Below are positions 28,844 to 40,175 of a stretch of DNA of 64,000 nucleotides, piece after piece (position 1 is the stretch's first letter; each line of letters starts with the position of its first letter). The DNA is from Anabaena subtropica FACHB-260 (lineage in GTDB: Bacteria; Cyanobacteriota; Cyanobacteriia; Cyanobacteriales; Nostocaceae): assembly GCF_014697105.1 (NCBI RefSeq), contig NZ_JACJRF010000009.1, positions 93,332 through 157,331 on the forward strand, written 5' to 3'. The notes beneath the pieces were generated by a model. It saw nothing but the letters and a program-made list of their open reading frames with translations, made no database searches and was not told the DNA's origin. The position numbers and the translations under genes were made by a program.

Positions 28844-30817
28844 ATGACTAGTTTTGTGGAAATTGATCACGTTGATCGGATATTTGATTTATCTAATGGT
28901 GGTAGATATATTGCTCTGAAAAATATTGAGTTGAAAATTAAAGAAGGGGAATTTATTTCTTTAATTGGACACTCTGGATGTGGTAAATCTACCTTACTTA
29001 ATATTATTGCCGGGTTGGATAGAGCTAGTGTTGGTGGTGTGACTTTGGAAGGTAGGGAAATTAGAGAACCTAGTCCAGATAGGATGGTGGTGTTTCAAAA
29101 TTATTCCTTGCTTCCTTGGTTGACTGTGCGGGAAAACGTCGCCTTGGCTGTAGATGAAGTTTATCAAGGTAAACCCAAAGGTCAACGTCGGGCAATTATC
29201 GAAGAACATATCGATATGGTGGGACTGCGCCTAGCGGCAAATAAGCGTCCTAGTGAGTTGTCTGGGGGGATGAAACAACGGGTAGCGATCGCCCGCGCCT
29301 TAGCTACTCGTCCCAAGTTGTTGCTGTTAGACGAACCCTTTGGGGCTTTGGATGCCTTGACACGGGGGAGTTTGCAAGAACAATTGATGAAAATCTGCAA
29401 TGAACATCAGATTACTTGCGTGATGGTGACACATGACGTAGATGAGGCGTTATTATTGAGCGATCGCGTCGTCATGCTGACGAATGGCCCAGAAGCACAC
29501 ATCGGGCAGATTCTCGAAGTTCCTATCCCCCGTCCCCGTCAGCGTTTGGAAGTAGTTAAACATCCCAGTTACTACAATTTGCGAAATGAAATAATTTACT
29601 TCCTCAATCAACAAAAGCTGGCTAAGAAACGCAAGACTCAACAGATTTCCGCACCAGTGACCACAGCTAAAGCCGTTTTGGAAATCGGTTTTATGCCTCT
29701 GACTGACTCTGCACCTTTAATTGTCGCCAAAGAAAAAGGCTTCTTTGCCAAGTACGGCTTAGATAATGTTATCCTTAGCCGGGCAAACAACTGGCAGGCG
29801 ATCGCTTCGGGTGTGGTAACTGGCTCCTTAGACGCAGCCCAAATGCTTGCAGGAATGCCTATTGCTTTAACTTTAGGCGCTGGTAGTCAAACACCAACTC
29901 CCATAGTCAACGCCTTAAATCTTTCTCGCAACGCCAACGCCTTCACCTTCAGCAAAAGATTATATAACCAAGGTGTAAGAACCCTAGCTGACTTAAAAGG
30001 GGTAATTGATGGTTCACCTGACAAAATTCTCACCTTGGGAGTAGTTCATCCCACATCCATGCAGAACTTAATTCTGCGTTACTGGTTAGCGGCTGGTGGT
30101 ATAGATCCCGATAGAGATGTTAGCCTAACAGTCATTCCCCCAACCCAAATGGTAGCCCAACTCAAAGCCGGAAACATTGACGGTTACTGTGCGGGAGAAC
30201 CTTGGAACTATCAAGCAGTCCATGATGATTTAGGCTTCGTTGCGGCTACAGCTTTAGAAATTTGGTCAGGACAGCCGAAAAAAGTCTTGGGAGTCAGAGA
30301 AGATTGGACGCAAAAGTACCCAGAAACCTACCTGAATCTCGTCAAAGCACTCCTAGAAGCCTGCAAGTATTGTGACGACCTCCGCAACCGTGAAGAAATT
30401 CTCGAATTACTCTCTCGTCCCGAATATCTGGATGTGAATCCTGCATATATCCGCCCTGGTTTCATCGACCCCTACGATCGCGGCGACGGTAAACCACCCC
30501 AACAACTCACAGGATACAACCAGTTTTATCTTAATCAAACCAACTATCCCAACCGCACCGAAATTTTGTGGATGGTAACACAAATGGCACGTTGGGGCTT
30601 AACACCCTTCCCGAAAAACTGGGTAGAAATAACTGAAAGAGTTTGCCGCACAGACATATTTGGTGCAGCAGCCCGCGACCTCGGCTTACTCGATATCGGG
30701 GAAGACAACCCCATTCACTTATTTGACGGTAAATATTTTAACCCATCTGAACCAATAGAATATCTCAAAAGCTTAGAAATTAAACGCCAAATACGTATTG
30801 AAGAAATATTTTTTTAG
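28844..30817 (+). CDS. nrtC: nitrate ABC transporter ATPase with fused NrtA-like regulatory domain, NrtC
   Basis: A 657-residue fusion. Residues 1-255 are an ABC ATPase: Walker [12 protein letters not shown], signature [15 protein letters not shown], Walker [14 protein letters not shown]. Residues about 275-655 resemble NrtA ([32 protein letters not shown]) without a signal peptide. This cytosolic NrtA-like domain is known in Synechococcus to mediate ammonium-promoted inhibition of nitrate uptake. It is full length, so that regulation is probably retained. Followed by nrtD. Confidence 0.96.
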   Translation: MTSFVEIDHVDRIFDLSNGGRYIALKNIELKIKEGEFISLIGHSGCGKSTLLNIIAGLDRASVGGVTLEGREIREPSPDRMVVFQNYSLLPWLTVRENVALAVDEVYQGKPKGQRRAIIEEHIDMVGLRLAANKRPSELSGGMKQRVAIARALATRPKLLLLDEPFGALDALTRGSLQEQLMKICNEHQITCVMVTHDVDEALLLSDRVVMLTNGPEAHIGQILEVPIPRPRQRLEVVKHPSYYNLRNEIIYFLNQQKLAKKRKTQQISAPVTTAKAVLEIGFMPLTDSAPLIVAKEKGFFAKYGLDNVILSRANNWQAIASGVVTGSLDAAQMLAGMPIALTLGAGSQTPTPIVNALNLSRNANAFTFSKRLYNQGVRTLADLKGVIDGSPDKILTLGVVHPTSMQNLILRYWLAAGGIDPDRDVSLTVIPPTQMVAQLKAGNIDGYCAGEPWNYQAVHDDLGFVAATALEIWSGQPKKVLGVREDWTQKYPETYLNLVKALLEACKYCDDLRNREEILELLSRPEYLDVNPAYIRPGFIDPYDRGDGKPPQQLTGYNQFYLNQTNYPNRTEILWMVTQMARWGLTPFPKNWVEITERVCRTDIFGAAARDLGLLDIGEDNPIHLFDGKYFNPSEPIEYLKSLEIKRQIRIEEIFF

Positions 30818-30900
30818 TCAACAGTCCACAGTTCTTCCTCGTCTCTCCTCATCTGCGCCTTTGCGTGAGAAATCATAAATCTATTCAGCACCCAAATAAT

Positions 30901-31734
30901 ATGCAAATAATCAATAAAAATAATCAACCCAACCTACAACCTCAAAAGACAGATAATTTCCTAGTCATTGAAGGTGTCAGCAAAATTTACCCCACTTCTG
31001 AAGGCCCTTACACTGTACTCGATGGAATTGACCTGAAAGTTCGTGAAGGCGAATTTGTCTGCTTAATTGGTCACTCTGGCTGCGGTAAATCAACCTTACT
31101 AAACATGATTTCTGGATTTAATACCCCAAGCGAAGGCGTAGTTCTCCTGCAAGACAAACCCATCACCGAACCAGGCCCCGACCGGATGATGGTATTCCAA
31201 AACTACTGTCTACTCCCGTGGCTGAGTGTCTTTGAAAACGTTTACCTAGCCGTAGATGCAGTGTTTCCCAACAAAGCCCAAGCCGAAAAACGCGCCATTG
31301 TCAGAGAACATTTAGCAATGGTGGGTTTGACAGAAGCAGCCGACAAGAGACCCAGTCAGATTTCCGGGGGGATGAAACAACGAGTGGCGATCGCCCGCGC
31401 TTTATCCATTCGTCCCCAAGTGTTGATTCTCGATGAACCCTTCGGCGCATTAGATGCAATCACCAAAGAAGAATTACAAGAAGAACTACTGCAAATTTGG
31501 AGTGATCATCAAGTCACCGTCCTGATGATTACTCACGATATTGATGAAGCCCTATTCCTCGCCGACAGAGTTGTGATGATGACCAACGGCCCGTCCGCCC
31601 AAATCGGTGAAATCCTCGATATTCCCTTCGCCCGTCCCCGCAACCGCAGCCGCATCATGGAAGACCCAGAATACTACAACCTGCGAAACTACGCCCTAGA
31701 TTTCTTGTATAACCGGTTTGCTCATGATGAGTAG
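30901..31734 (+). CDS. nrtD: nitrate/nitrite ABC transporter ATPase NrtD
   Basis: A 277-residue ABC ATPase: [13 protein letters not shown] (Walker A), [15 protein letters not shown] (signature), [13 protein letters not shown] (Walker B). It pairs with NrtC to power NrtB. I place the start at ATG 30901 because the in-frame GTG at 30865 lies in a repeat-like segment (GCGCCTTTGCGTGAGAAAT) and adds residues not typical of NrtD. It lies 83 nt after nrtC. Confidence 0.94.
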   Translation: MQIINKNNQPNLQPQKTDNFLVIEGVSKIYPTSEGPYTVLDGIDLKVREGEFVCLIGHSGCGKSTLLNMISGFNTPSEGVVLLQDKPITEPGPDRMMVFQNYCLLPWLSVFENVYLAVDAVFPNKAQAEKRAIVREHLAMVGLTEAADKRPSQISGGMKQRVAIARALSIRPQVLILDEPFGALDAITKEELQEELLQIWSDHQVTVLMITHDIDEALFLADRVVMMTNGPSAQIGEILDIPFARPRNRSRIMEDPEYYNLRNYALDFLYNRFAHDE

Positions 31735-31776
31735 TTAGTTGACAGTTGTTACTCTCCCTCATATCACGAGATTAGA

Positions 31777-33318
31777 ATGCTTAAAGAAATATTTTCATTC
31801 AGGGATCGTTACCGCATCTTACATCTAACTTGGTTTGCTTTCTTCTTATCATTTGTGGTGTGGTTTAACTATGCTCCATTTCAAACAGCGATTAAAGAAG
31901 CGATCGGTTTAACTGAAGGACAAGTCAGAACGATCGCCATCTGTAACGTAGCTCTAACTGTGCCTGCGCGGATTATCATTGGCATGGTTTTAGATAAGTA
32001 CGGGCCGAGAATTACTTACTCGCTGCTGCTGATGTATGCGGCTCTTCCCTGTCTGGCCTTTGCAATGGCGCAAAACTTCGGTCAGTTGGTAATCAGCCGC
32101 TTGGCATTGAGTATTGTGGGTGCTGGTTTTGTCATTGGTATCCGCATGGTGGCTGAATGGTTTTCACCCAAGGAGATTGGAGTAGCTGAAGGTATTTATG
32201 GCGGGTGGGGTAACTTTGGTTCGGCGGCTGCGGCTTTTACCTTACCTTCAATTGCTATAGCAACCGGCGTATTTGCGGCTGGTCAAATTAACTGGCGACT
32301 AGCGATCGCTCTCACTGGTATAGTTGCGGCTGTATATGGGGTGATATATTTCTTCAGCGTCCAAGACACACCCTCTGGTAAAGTTTATCAGCGTCCCAAC
32401 CGTCACGGTGGTATAGAAGTTACTAGCCAAAAGAGTTTTTGGTTATTGATATTAACGAATATTCCCCTAGTTGGTATCTTGGGTGTATTAGCTTGGCGCA
32501 TCGGACAAATTGGTTTAATCAATCAAACTCAATTAGTTATTGTTTACCTCCTCTTACTTGGTCTTTATCTCTTCCAAGCTTATAAGTGCTGGGATGTGAA
32601 TCGAGATGTAGTCACGGGTAAGAAGAGGTACTCTACTGAAGAACGCTATGAATTTTCTCAGGTAGCAATTCTTGAACTCACTTACTTTGTCAATTTTGGT
32701 TCAGAGTTAGCAGTAGTTTCCATGCTCCCCGGATTTTTTGAAACCACTTTCGGTTTAAATAAAGTATTGGCGGGGATGATTGCGGCTAGTTACGCATTCA
32801 TGAATTTATTTGCCCGTCCCGGTGGCGGTTTGGTTTCTGATAGTCTGGGTAGTCGCAAATGGACAATGACTGTACTCACCGGTGGTATGGGTATAGGTTA
32901 TTTGTTCTTCAGTGGCATAAATAACAATTGGTGGCTACCTCTAGCAATCCTTCTGACTATGGCTTGCTCATTTTTCGTCCAAGCCGGGGAAGGCTCAACC
33001 TTTGCCATTGTCCCTTTGGTAAAGCGGCGAGTAACTGGGCAAATTGCGGGTAATGTTGGTGCTTATGGTAACGTGGGAGCCGTAGCTTATCTCACCCTCT
33101 ACAGCTTGTTACCTGCGAGTGATGTCGGTAATAGAATTTTCTTCCAAACCTTGGGTGTGACAGCGCTGATTGTCGCCTTCCTTTGCGGCTTCTTCCTCAA
33201 AGAACCCAAAGGCTCGTTTGCTGAACACCACGAAGGGGAAACACCACAAGAAACTCCAGAACAACTATCCGTCCGAGTTTGTAGTGAGGACTTTATTCCT
33301 CAAAGCTATAAGGACTAA
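31777..33318 (+). CDS. nrtP: MFS nitrate/nitrite permease, NrtP (NarK/NRT2) type
   Basis: A 513-residue major facilitator with about 12 membrane segments. The loop-2 motif is GMVLDKYGPRITY, and the NNP-family signature is YGGWGNFGSAAAAFTLP in segment 5. A second glycine-rich motif is FVQAGEGSTFAIVPLVKRR. Cyanobacteria usually use either NrtABCD or an NrtP permease. Here the permease lies between nrtD and narB in the same direction, 42 nt after nrtD. The last about 14 residues (from VCSEDF) are encoded by an inverted-repeat element that seems to have replaced the original 3' end. Confidence 0.88.
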   Translation: MLKEIFSFRDRYRILHLTWFAFFLSFVVWFNYAPFQTAIKEAIGLTEGQVRTIAICNVALTVPARIIIGMVLDKYGPRITYSLLLMYAALPCLAFAMAQNFGQLVISRLALSIVGAGFVIGIRMVAEWFSPKEIGVAEGIYGGWGNFGSAAAAFTLPSIAIATGVFAAGQINWRLAIALTGIVAAVYGVIYFFSVQDTPSGKVYQRPNRHGGIEVTSQKSFWLLILTNIPLVGILGVLAWRIGQIGLINQTQLVIVYLLLLGLYLFQAYKCWDVNRDVVTGKKRYSTEERYEFSQVAILELTYFVNFGSELAVVSMLPGFFETTFGLNKVLAGMIAASYAFMNLFARPGGGLVSDSLGSRKWTMTVLTGGMGIGYLFFSGINNNWWLPLAILLTMACSFFVQAGEGSTFAIVPLVKRRVTGQIAGNVGAYGNVGAVAYLTLYSLLPASDVGNRIFFQTLGVTALIVAFLCGFFLKEPKGSFAEHHEGETPQETPEQLSVRVCSEDFIPQSYKD

Positions 33319-33334
33319 AGTCCTTACTACGAAC
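33277..33334. repeat. inverted-repeat element across the 3' end of the MFS permease gene
   Basis: Arms of 25 nt (33277-33301, starting GTTTGTAGTGAGGACTTTA, and 33310-33334, ending CCTTACTACGAAC) match at about 21 of 25 positions around an 8-nt loop. Same family as 26391-26446. The permease stop codon (33316-33318) lies inside the right arm. Confidence 0.85.
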
Positions 33335-33387
33335 AGTTGAGTAATTAGCATTCACCTCCAGTGAGGCGTAGCCCATCGCCAGCCATC

Positions 33388-35580
33388 ATGATTGAATCTA
33401 CCAAAACTCTTTGTCCTTACTGTGGTGTCGGTTGTGGACTAGAAGTAACACCCCCAGCCCAAGCGAACAAAGCCACTAATCGAGATAGCCAAGGAAATCC
33501 GATTTGGCGGGTGCGGGGTGATAAAGCCCATCTATCCAGCCAAGGTATGGTTTGCGTCAAAGGTGCAACGATCGCCGAATCTTTGGATAAAAATAGACTA
33601 CATTACCCAATGGTGCGCGACTCTTTAGATCAGGAGTTTCGCCGTGTCAGTTGGGATGAAGCGTTTGATCTCATCACCAAGCGTATTCAAACGGTACGCG
33701 TTACCCAAGGGGCGGAAGCTATATGTATGTATGGTTCCGGTCAATTCCAAACTGAAGATTACTACATAGCCCAAAAACTGATGAAAGGTTGTTTGGGTAG
33801 CAATAATTTTGATGCTAACTCTCGACTATGTATGTCGAGTGCAGTATCTGGCTATATCCAAAGTTTTGGGGCTGATGGCCCTCCCTGCTGTTATGAAGAT
33901 TTGGAGTTAACTGACTGTGCATTTTTAATTGGGACAAATACCGCCGAATGTCACCCCATCGTTTTTAACCGATTGGAGAAGTACCACAGAAAAAACCGTA
34001 AGGTAAAAATGATTGTGGTCGATCCCCGACGCACACCCACGGCCGAAGCAGCTGACTTACATTTAGCGATTAATCCTGGTACCGATATCGACTTGTTAAA
34101 TGGTATCGCCCATTTGTTAATGCGTTGGAACATGATAGATGTCGGTTTCATCGATGACTGTACCAGTAATTTTTCTGCTTATGCTGAGGTGATTCGCCAC
34201 TATTCACCGGAAGTAGTGGCGCGTCAATGTGGTATTACTATCGAGGATTTAGAAACCGCCGCCCGTTATTGGGGTGAATCACAGCGAGTTTTGTCTATGT
34301 GGTCGATGGGTGTGAATCAATCGAGTGAAGGTACAGCCAAAGTTAGAACTATTATCAACTTACATTTGATGACGGGACAAGTTGGTAAACCAGGGGCTGG
34401 GCCTTTCTCTCTCACTGGTCAACCAAATGCAATGGGAGGACGAGAAGCAGGCGGTTTAGCCCATTTATTACCCGGTTATCGATTAGTGAAAAATCCCCAA
34501 CACCGCACAGAAGTAGAAGAATTTTGGGGATTACAGCCTGGGCAAATTTCACCCAATCCTGGTTTAACAGCATGGGACATGATCACTGGTTTGGAAGAGG
34601 GTAATGTAGGTTTATTATGGATTGCGGCTACTAATCCAGCTGTAAGTATGCCAGATTTGGAACGGACTAAAAAGGCATTATTGCGATCGCCTTTTACAAT
34701 CTACCAAGATGCTTACTACCCTACAGAAACTACAGCTTACGCTCATATCTTGTTACCAGCAGCCCAATGGGGTGAGAAAACTGGTATTATGACTAACTCA
34801 GAACGCCGAGTCACACTGTGTCAAGCCTTCCGCCCACCACCACGAGAAGCAAAGCCAGATTGGGAAATCTTTGCTGAAGTTGGACGAAGATTAGGTTTTG
34901 CGGACAAGTTCGCCTTTACAAATTCAGCCCAAGTCTACGCCGAGTTTGTGCAATTAACTAGGAGTCGTCCTTGCGATATGTCTGGGATTAGTCATAAACA
35001 ATTACAGGCGGAAGGCGCTACTCAATGGCCGCATCCAGAAATAGGGAGTAGGAATCAAACTAGCCTCTCTAAAAGACTCTACACTGATTTACACTTCCAC
35101 ACCCCTGATGGTCGCGCTCGATTTGGGGCATATTACTCGAAGGGATTAGCAGAACCACCAGATCCTGATTATCCTTTTGTATTGACCACTGGACGATTAT
35201 ACGGACATTGGCACACCCAAACGCGGACTGGTCGCATAGAAAAAATCCGCTCGATGCACCCAGAACCATTTATAGAAATTCATCCCCGTGATGCGGCAAA
35301 GTTAGGTATTACTGATAATCAAGTGGTAGAAGTGCGATCGCGTCGAGGTAGCGCCAAGTTTCCCGCCAAGGTGACCAAGGCTATTTCCCCAGGTACAGTG
35401 TTTGTCCCCATGCACTGGGGTACACTTTGGGCAGATGATGCGGAAGCTAACTCCCTCACCCATCCTGAATCTTGTCCCGATTCTCTGCAACCAGAGTTAA
35501 AAGCCTGTGCAGTCCAATTAACACCTATTTCTATAGAAGTTACACCCCAAAATTATCAACTCCAGTCATCTCAGTGGTAA
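33388..35580 (+). CDS. narB: ferredoxin-nitrate reductase NarB
   Basis: A 730-residue molybdenum (bis-MGD) oxidoreductase that reduces nitrate to nitrite with ferredoxin electrons. The N-terminal [4Fe-4S] motif is [14 protein letters not shown] with the fourth cysteine in GMVCVKG. Molybdopterin-binding parts include [12 protein letters not shown] and [21 protein letters not shown] choose ATG 33388 (MIESTKT) over the upstream GTG at 33361, because the extra nine residues are not typical of NarB. It is the last gene of the nir operon. Confidence 0.95.
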   Translation: MIESTKTLCPYCGVGCGLEVTPPAQANKATNRDSQGNPIWRVRGDKAHLSSQGMVCVKGATIAESLDKNRLHYPMVRDSLDQEFRRVSWDEAFDLITKRIQTVRVTQGAEAICMYGSGQFQTEDYYIAQKLMKGCLGSNNFDANSRLCMSSAVSGYIQSFGADGPPCCYEDLELTDCAFLIGTNTAECHPIVFNRLEKYHRKNRKVKMIVVDPRRTPTAEAADLHLAINPGTDIDLLNGIAHLLMRWNMIDVGFIDDCTSNFSAYAEVIRHYSPEVVARQCGITIEDLETAARYWGESQRVLSMWSMGVNQSSEGTAKVRTIINLHLMTGQVGKPGAGPFSLTGQPNAMGGREAGGLAHLLPGYRLVKNPQHRTEVEEFWGLQPGQISPNPGLTAWDMITGLEEGNVGLLWIAATNPAVSMPDLERTKKALLRSPFTIYQDAYYPTETTAYAHILLPAAQWGEKTGIMTNSERRVTLCQAFRPPPREAKPDWEIFAEVGRRLGFADKFAFTNSAQVYAEFVQLTRSRPCDMSGISHKQLQAEGATQWPHPEIGSRNQTSLSKRLYTDLHFHTPDGRARFGAYYSKGLAEPPDPDYPFVLTTGRLYGHWHTQTRTGRIEKIRSMHPEPFIEIHPRDAAKLGITDNQVVEVRSRRGSAKFPAKVTKAISPGTVFVPMHWGTLWADDAEANSLTHPESCPDSLQPELKACAVQLTPISIEVTPQNYQLQSSQW

Positions 35581-35879
35581 GCTGCTAGGTATCGGTAATT
35601 AATAATTGGTGACTTCATCAATAGTACATAGTCCATACTTACCATTATTATTTCTAATGTTGTGAATATTTGGCTATTCAGATGACTTTTGATGTTTAAT
35701 CATGACTTTTACTGGATTACTTTAATTAAAAGATAAAAGTTATATCAAAAGGTGAATTTTTCTCCTTTTATGATAATTTAAGGTAAAAATTGACCCTATT
35801 TTCATCCTATAGACTAAATCTAGAGGATTTTCTTTTATTTTTTAATAATGGCAGCTTACTCAGGAATGTGGTGTAGCTA
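35581..35879. other. intergenic region after narB
   Basis: About 300 AT-rich nt with no recognisable gene, terminator or operator. It separates the nir operon from the membrane protein gene. Confidence 0.4.
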
Positions 35880-36338
35880 ATGAAAAGATTCATTCATAGA
35901 ATTATGTGGATTACGAAAAATGATAACTTTATCCACATTATTGAAAGCCTAGAAACGGTAGTTGCCAAAATTCTATCTGTTTTTATGATAATAGTAATTT
36001 TTTTAATAATAGCTGATTTAGCAACTTTTATTGTTAAAGAATTATTTACTCCACCCTACGGTAGAATAAGCACAACACTATTTACAGTTTTTGGTTTATT
36101 TTTAAATGTTTTAATCGCTTTAGAACTTTTAGAAAACATCACAGCCTATCTTAAAAAACAAGTACTTCAGGTTGAATTAGTAATTGTTACTTCTTTAATT
36201 GCAGTCGCCAGAAAAATTATTATTCTTGATTTAGAAAAAGTTAAAGGTCTTGATATCATTGGTTTAGGAATAGCGATTCTTGCTCTTTCCATTAGCTATC
36301 TAATAATTCATTTTACTAATTCTAGTCGCAGAAATTAA
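35880..36338 (+). CDS. PsiE-family (phosphate-starvation-inducible-like) membrane protein
   Basis: A 152-residue protein with four hydrophobic segments (for example ILSVFMIIVIFLIIADLATF and DIIGLGIAILALSISYLIIH). The motifs GLFLNVLIALELLENITAYL and VARKIIILDLEK fit the PsiE family. Its function in cyanobacteria is unknown. It lies between narB and narM but is separated from both by AT-rich gaps (299 and 146 nt). Confidence 0.75.
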   Translation: MKRFIHRIMWITKNDNFIHIIESLETVVAKILSVFMIIVIFLIIADLATFIVKELFTPPYGRISTTLFTVFGLFLNVLIALELLENITAYLKKQVLQVELVIVTSLIAVARKIIILDLEKVKGLDIIGLGIAILALSISYLIIHFTNSSRRN

Positions 36339-36484
36339 AGATTTTGTATTGATAAATTAACGGATGAATATCAATATTTTGAGGTCTTAAATTTTCACAT
36401 TTTTCTGAGAAAAATTTATACTTTTACTCAGCAACATCAAACATTTTTAATTAATTTTAAAACTAAAATTTCTCAACGTGAAAT

Positions 36485-36937
36485 ATGGTACATTTTTTTC
36501 AATTTGAAGCAGATTTTGTTGATTCCTTACGCTGCATACCTATGCAGGTGCGATACAAACTTGATACCTGTGGTATTAAACTGAAATTATCCGATTGGAA
36601 CCAAATGACTCAAGTTGAACGTGAAGCTTTAGTTGAATTACCTTGCACTATAGCAGCAGAAATTCAATCTTATCAAGATTATCTTCAACAGTTAATATTA
36701 AGCCGTACTGGTAAACTACCTACAACACTACCGATTGAACCTGAGCCAGCTTGGCTAGACTCTAGCACGATACCAGCTAGTATTCAGGAAAAAGCCGAAG
36801 AGATAGGTATTGCTGTAACTTTGTCACAATGGGCAAATTTAACACCCTTGCAACGTTTTGCTTTGATTAAACTCAGCCGTTCAGGACATGAAAACAAAAA
36901 TTTTCCTAAGGCGATCGCTGAGTTTCATCTTGTTTAA
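36485..36937 (+). CDS. narM: nitrate reductase-associated protein NarM
   Basis: A 150-residue soluble protein. FFQFEADFVDSLRCIPMQVR, LPCTIAAEIQSYQDYL and the last helix LTPLQRFALIKLSRSGHENK are typical of the nitrate-reductase-associated family. In Synechococcus elongatus NarM is needed for active nitrate reductase, probably for NarB maturation or stability. Its location 0.9 kb after narB supports this. It converges with dxs at an inverted repeat. Confidence 0.88.
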   Translation: MVHFFQFEADFVDSLRCIPMQVRYKLDTCGIKLKLSDWNQMTQVEREALVELPCTIAAEIQSYQDYLQQLILSRTGKLPTTLPIEPEPAWLDSSTIPASIQEKAEEIGIAVTLSQWANLTPLQRFALIKLSRSGHENKNFPKAIAEFHLV

Positions 36938-36972
36938 TTAGGAACTCCCAGACAAAAAAATATCCCAAATGT

Positions 36973-37033
36973 AGGGTGCGTCAGTGCGAGAAAACTTAGC
37001 TGTACCATGAGATTATTCATACTGACGCACCCT
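36973..37033. terminator. inverted repeat between convergent narM and dxs
   Basis: Perfect 13-nt arms AGGGTGCGTCAGT (36973-36985) and ACTGACGCACCCT (37021-37033) flank a 35-nt loop. It lies between two gene ends, so it could terminate either. The same GGTGCGT word occurs in the hairpin at 58087-58112, suggesting a dispersed repeat. Confidence 0.5.
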
Positions 37034-37136
37034 TGTATATTAAAAGAAGTAGTAGACCGTCGCACCCTTGGTCAGGCAGTTTTACCTACCTGACTCTAAA
37101 CTATAACTCTCAACTTCGCACAGGCACGAACCAGAC

Positions 37137-39044
37137 TTAACTTACAGTCGATAATTGTTTTTGAAAGTAAGCCTGCAACACTCTTTCAGCAATTTGACGA
37201 CTAGTCAAGCCTAATTCTGCCTTGGATTCATCTGGGGTAGCGTGTTCTACCAACACATCGGGAATCCCAATGCGCTTGACAGGAACGACAACATCAGCAT
37301 CTAACAAGGCTTCTACTACAGCTGAACCAAAGCCACCCATCACACAGCCTTCTTCCAAAGTGACAACCCGCCCGATTTTCTGAGCCAAGGGTAAAATCAA
37401 CTCAGTATCCAAGGGTTTAACAAAGCGGGCATTAATCACAGTCGCTTCAATACCGTGTTCACTGAGAATTTCCGCCGCCTGCATACTGGGGTAAACCATC
37501 GTACCGTAGCCGGTGATTAACACATCATCACCGTTGCGGAGAATTTCGCCTTTACCGATTTCCAAAGGTTCCCAGCCTTCTTCCATCAAAGGAACACCGT
37601 AGCCATTGCCACGAGGGAAACGCATAGCGATCGGCCCGGTGGTATGCTCAATACCTGTTACTACCATGCGCTGCATTTCTGCTTCGTCTTTCGGTGCCAT
37701 CATTACTATGTTGGGAATGCACCGTAGGTAAGCAATGTCATACATACCTTGGTGGGTGGGGCCATCAGAACCGACTATTCCCGCCCGATCCAAACAGAAA
37801 AATACTGGTAAGTTTTGGATACAGACATCATGGATGATTTGGTCATAAGCCCGTTGCAAGAAGGTAGAGTAGATGGCAGCTACTGGACGCATACCTTCAG
37901 TTGCTAAACCAGCCGCTAAGGTGATGGCGTGTTGTTCCGCAATACCAACATCAATATATTGATTGGGCAGTTTTGCTTGTAGTTTATCTAAACCCGTTCC
38001 TGTTGCCATCGCTGCCGTAATCCCAATAATTTTAGGGTTTTGTTCGGCTAGTTTCACTAAGGTATGGGAGAAGACCTTGGCATAAGAAGGTGGCTTGGGT
38101 TTGCTGGAGGGAATTGCTTTCCCAGTTGTCAAGTTAAAAGGAGTTTGGGCATGATAGCCTACTTGGTCTTTTTCGGCGAGTTCATAACCTTTACCTTTGA
38201 TTGTTGATACATGAACTAAAACCGGCCCTGCTATTTGATGTGCTTGTTGAAAGGTAGCAATCAATTCTTCTAAATTATGCCCATCGACTGGCCCCATGTA
38301 GGTAAAGCCCAGTTCTTCAAAGACTGCGCCGACTTTGGGAACAGCCAACCGTTTCATCCCTTCTTTAATCCGTCCTAGTTCTGGAGATAGGGATTCGCCG
38401 ACAAAGGGAATGTGTTTGAACTGTTCCTCAAAATTATCCTTGATAAACTGCACAGGTGGACTGAGACGCATTTTGTTGAGATAACGAGGAATTGCCCCGA
38501 CGTTAGGAGAAATCGACATCTCATTGTCGTTGAGAACAACCAGCAGGTTAGTTTTAGGCAAGTGTCCAGCATGGTTGATAGCTTCCAACGCCATCCCACC
38601 AGTTAATGCACCATCGCCAATCACCGCCACAGCTTTAAACTTTTCCCCGTTCATATCGCGTGCTAAAGCCATGCCCAATGCGGCGGAGATACTGGTTGAA
38701 GCGTGGCCTGCACCAAAATGATCGAATTTATTTTCACCCCGCTTGAGATAACCAGCAATTCCATCTTTTTGCCTGAGAGTGTGGAAGTTGCTGTAGCGTC
38801 CTGTAATCAGCTTGTGGGGATAAGCTTGGTGTCCTACATCCCATATAACTTTATCCCGGTCTAAATCTAGAGTCTGGTAAAGCCCTAGCGTTAACTCTAC
38901 AACACCCAAGCCAGGCCCCAGATGTCCACCAAATTCGGCTACTGTTTGCAGGTGCTTATCTCGAATCTGACGGGCTATTTGTTGCAGTTGCCGGATGGAT
39001 AGACCGTGCAGCTGATTGGGATGGGTGATTTCACTCAGATGCAT
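37137..39044 (-). CDS. dxs: 1-deoxy-D-xylulose-5-phosphate synthase
   Basis: A 635-residue thiamine-diphosphate enzyme that condenses pyruvate and glyceraldehyde 3-phosphate in the first step of the MEP isoprenoid pathway. Visible are [27 protein letters not shown], the ThDP motif [18 protein letters not shown] ending in [13 protein letters not shown], and the transketolase pyrimidine part with [15 protein letters not shown]. Length is normal. It is monocistronic here. It supplies precursors for carotenoids, phytol and quinones. Confidence 0.97.
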   Translation of the reverse strand: MHLSEITHPNQLHGLSIRQLQQIARQIRDKHLQTVAEFGGHLGPGLGVVELTLGLYQTLDLDRDKVIWDVGHQAYPHKLITGRYSNFHTLRQKDGIAGYLKRGENKFDHFGAGHASTSISAALGMALARDMNGEKFKAVAVIGDGALTGGMALEAINHAGHLPKTNLLVVLNDNEMSISPNVGAIPRYLNKMRLSPPVQFIKDNFEEQFKHIPFVGESLSPELGRIKEGMKRLAVPKVGAVFEELGFTYMGPVDGHNLEELIATFQQAHQIAGPVLVHVSTIKGKGYELAEKDQVGYHAQTPFNLTTGKAIPSSKPKPPSYAKVFSHTLVKLAEQNPKIIGITAAMATGTGLDKLQAKLPNQYIDVGIAEQHAITLAAGLATEGMRPVAAIYSTFLQRAYDQIIHDVCIQNLPVFFCLDRAGIVGSDGPTHQGMYDIAYLRCIPNIVMMAPKDEAEMQRMVVTGIEHTTGPIAMRFPRGNGYGVPLMEEGWEPLEIGKGEILRNGDDVLITGYGTMVYPSMQAAEILSEHGIEATVINARFVKPLDTELILPLAQKIGRVVTLEEGCVMGGFGSAVVEALLDADVVVPVKRIGIPDVLVEHATPDESKAELGLTSRQIAERVLQAYFQKQLSTVS

Positions 39045-39479
39045 AATTATAGGGTTTTCCTCTCTAATCTCTACTTTTGGTATTCTGATTTTCCCACGGT
39101 CGGGTAGCCCGGAGAATTAGACTGTTACTAAGTAGCAGTCGGAAATTTATTCACTAGTAATGGGTAATTAAGCACTAAGCTTTCAGCATTTTTTACTAGT
39201 GATTATGCTTTATAACCTACACCGCAAAATTACTTGAAATAGTGTAATTAGATTCATTTTGTGAAAATCATCAAAGTAGAAGAATATCTTGCTGATTTGT
39301 TCTTGAAAACACACTCTGCAAGGGGAGTGAGAGGCTAAAGCTTATATCTAGTGTATTCTATCCAAATAAACTATGGTACGACACTGCAAAAATAGACAGA
39401 GATTTTGTCAGCAAAAATATCACCGTATAGGTATGTCATATTTTTACCTTCATCTGTTGATTTTTACTAGTGTTAAGTA
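39045..39479. other. 435-nt intergenic region between dxs and the SLH gene
   Basis: Holds the dxs promoter region (dxs is read leftward). No gene, hairpin with U-run or known operator was recognised. Confidence 0.4.
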
Positions 39480-40175
39480 TTAGGGTAGTCGTGGACTGTC
39501 GGTAGTCGTGGGAACTACTGGCATTTCTGGTTGTTTTTCCTGTCTTTGCAAATATTTACTCAGCAAGTAAGCCATATCTCCACGAGTCATAGGTCTTAGA
39601 GGAGATATGTTGTTTTGGTCATCAGTATTAATGAATCCTTCTGTAATGACTGTGGCGATCGCTCTTCTCGCCCAAGTCGGTATAGAACCTGCGTCTGGAT
39701 GGGGTGCAAGTATTTCGTTCACTACATCATCAGAAAATTGAAATACTCCATAAGCTTGGGCAAAAATCGCTAAAGCTTCCGCCCTTGTCACCCGTTGATT
39801 AGGGAAAAACAAATTTCCCCGATAGCCTTTCATCACATCTGTTTTCAAAACTGTCTGAATATCTTGATACGCCCAGTGAGAAGAGGGTACATCTGCAACT
39901 GTAATTGGCTTTGGTTGGTTGGCGGCTTCTTGTTTATTGAGGCGAAATGCTTTTACCAAAATCGAGGCTAGTTCGGCACGATTCATTAGCCTTTCTGGAT
40001 AAAACTTCCCATCTGCCGAATTGGTCATCAAATTGGCAGCAATTACCTGTTGTATTGCTGCTGATGCCACTCCCCCAGTAGTCTCTGTTACTTGAGCTTG
40101 AGCAATTACCGGGAAGCCCTGGAGTAGCAATACTAATGAAAGGGTACTTAGCAAAGGCCGCATAGTTCTTACCAC
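39480..40175 (-). CDS. secreted protein with S-layer homology (SLH) domains
   Basis: A 231-residue protein with an N-terminal signal peptide (LLSTLSLVLLLQGFPVIAQA, cleavage near AQA). Three SLH-like repeats follow: one with FYPERLMNRAELASILVKAF, one with DVPSSHWAYQDIQ and VTRAEALAIFAQAYG, and a third with RPMTRGDMAYLLSKYL. SLH domains bind cell-wall polymers. The protein is too short to be an SLH-porin. The tail is proline-rich. Function beyond wall attachment unknown. Confidence 0.85.
   Translation of the reverse strand: MVRTMRPLLSTLSLVLLLQGFPVIAQAQVTETTGGVASAAIQQVIAANLMTNSADGKFYPERLMNRAELASILVKAFRLNKQEAANQPKPITVADVPSSHWAYQDIQTVLKTDVMKGYRGNLFFPNQRVTRAEALAIFAQAYGVFQFSDDVVNEILAPHPDAGSIPTWARRAIATVITEGFINTDDQNNISPLRPMTRGDMAYLLSKYLQRQEKQPEMPVVPTTTDSPRLP

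Noticed and set aside
28844..30817. nrtC as an accidental fusion of two genes
   Set aside because: The ATPase-NrtA-like fusion is the normal architecture of cyanobacterial NrtC.
30865..30900. GTG start for nrtD 36 nt upstream
   Set aside because: The stretch is a repeat-like intergenic word, and ATG 30901 gives the usual NrtD length.
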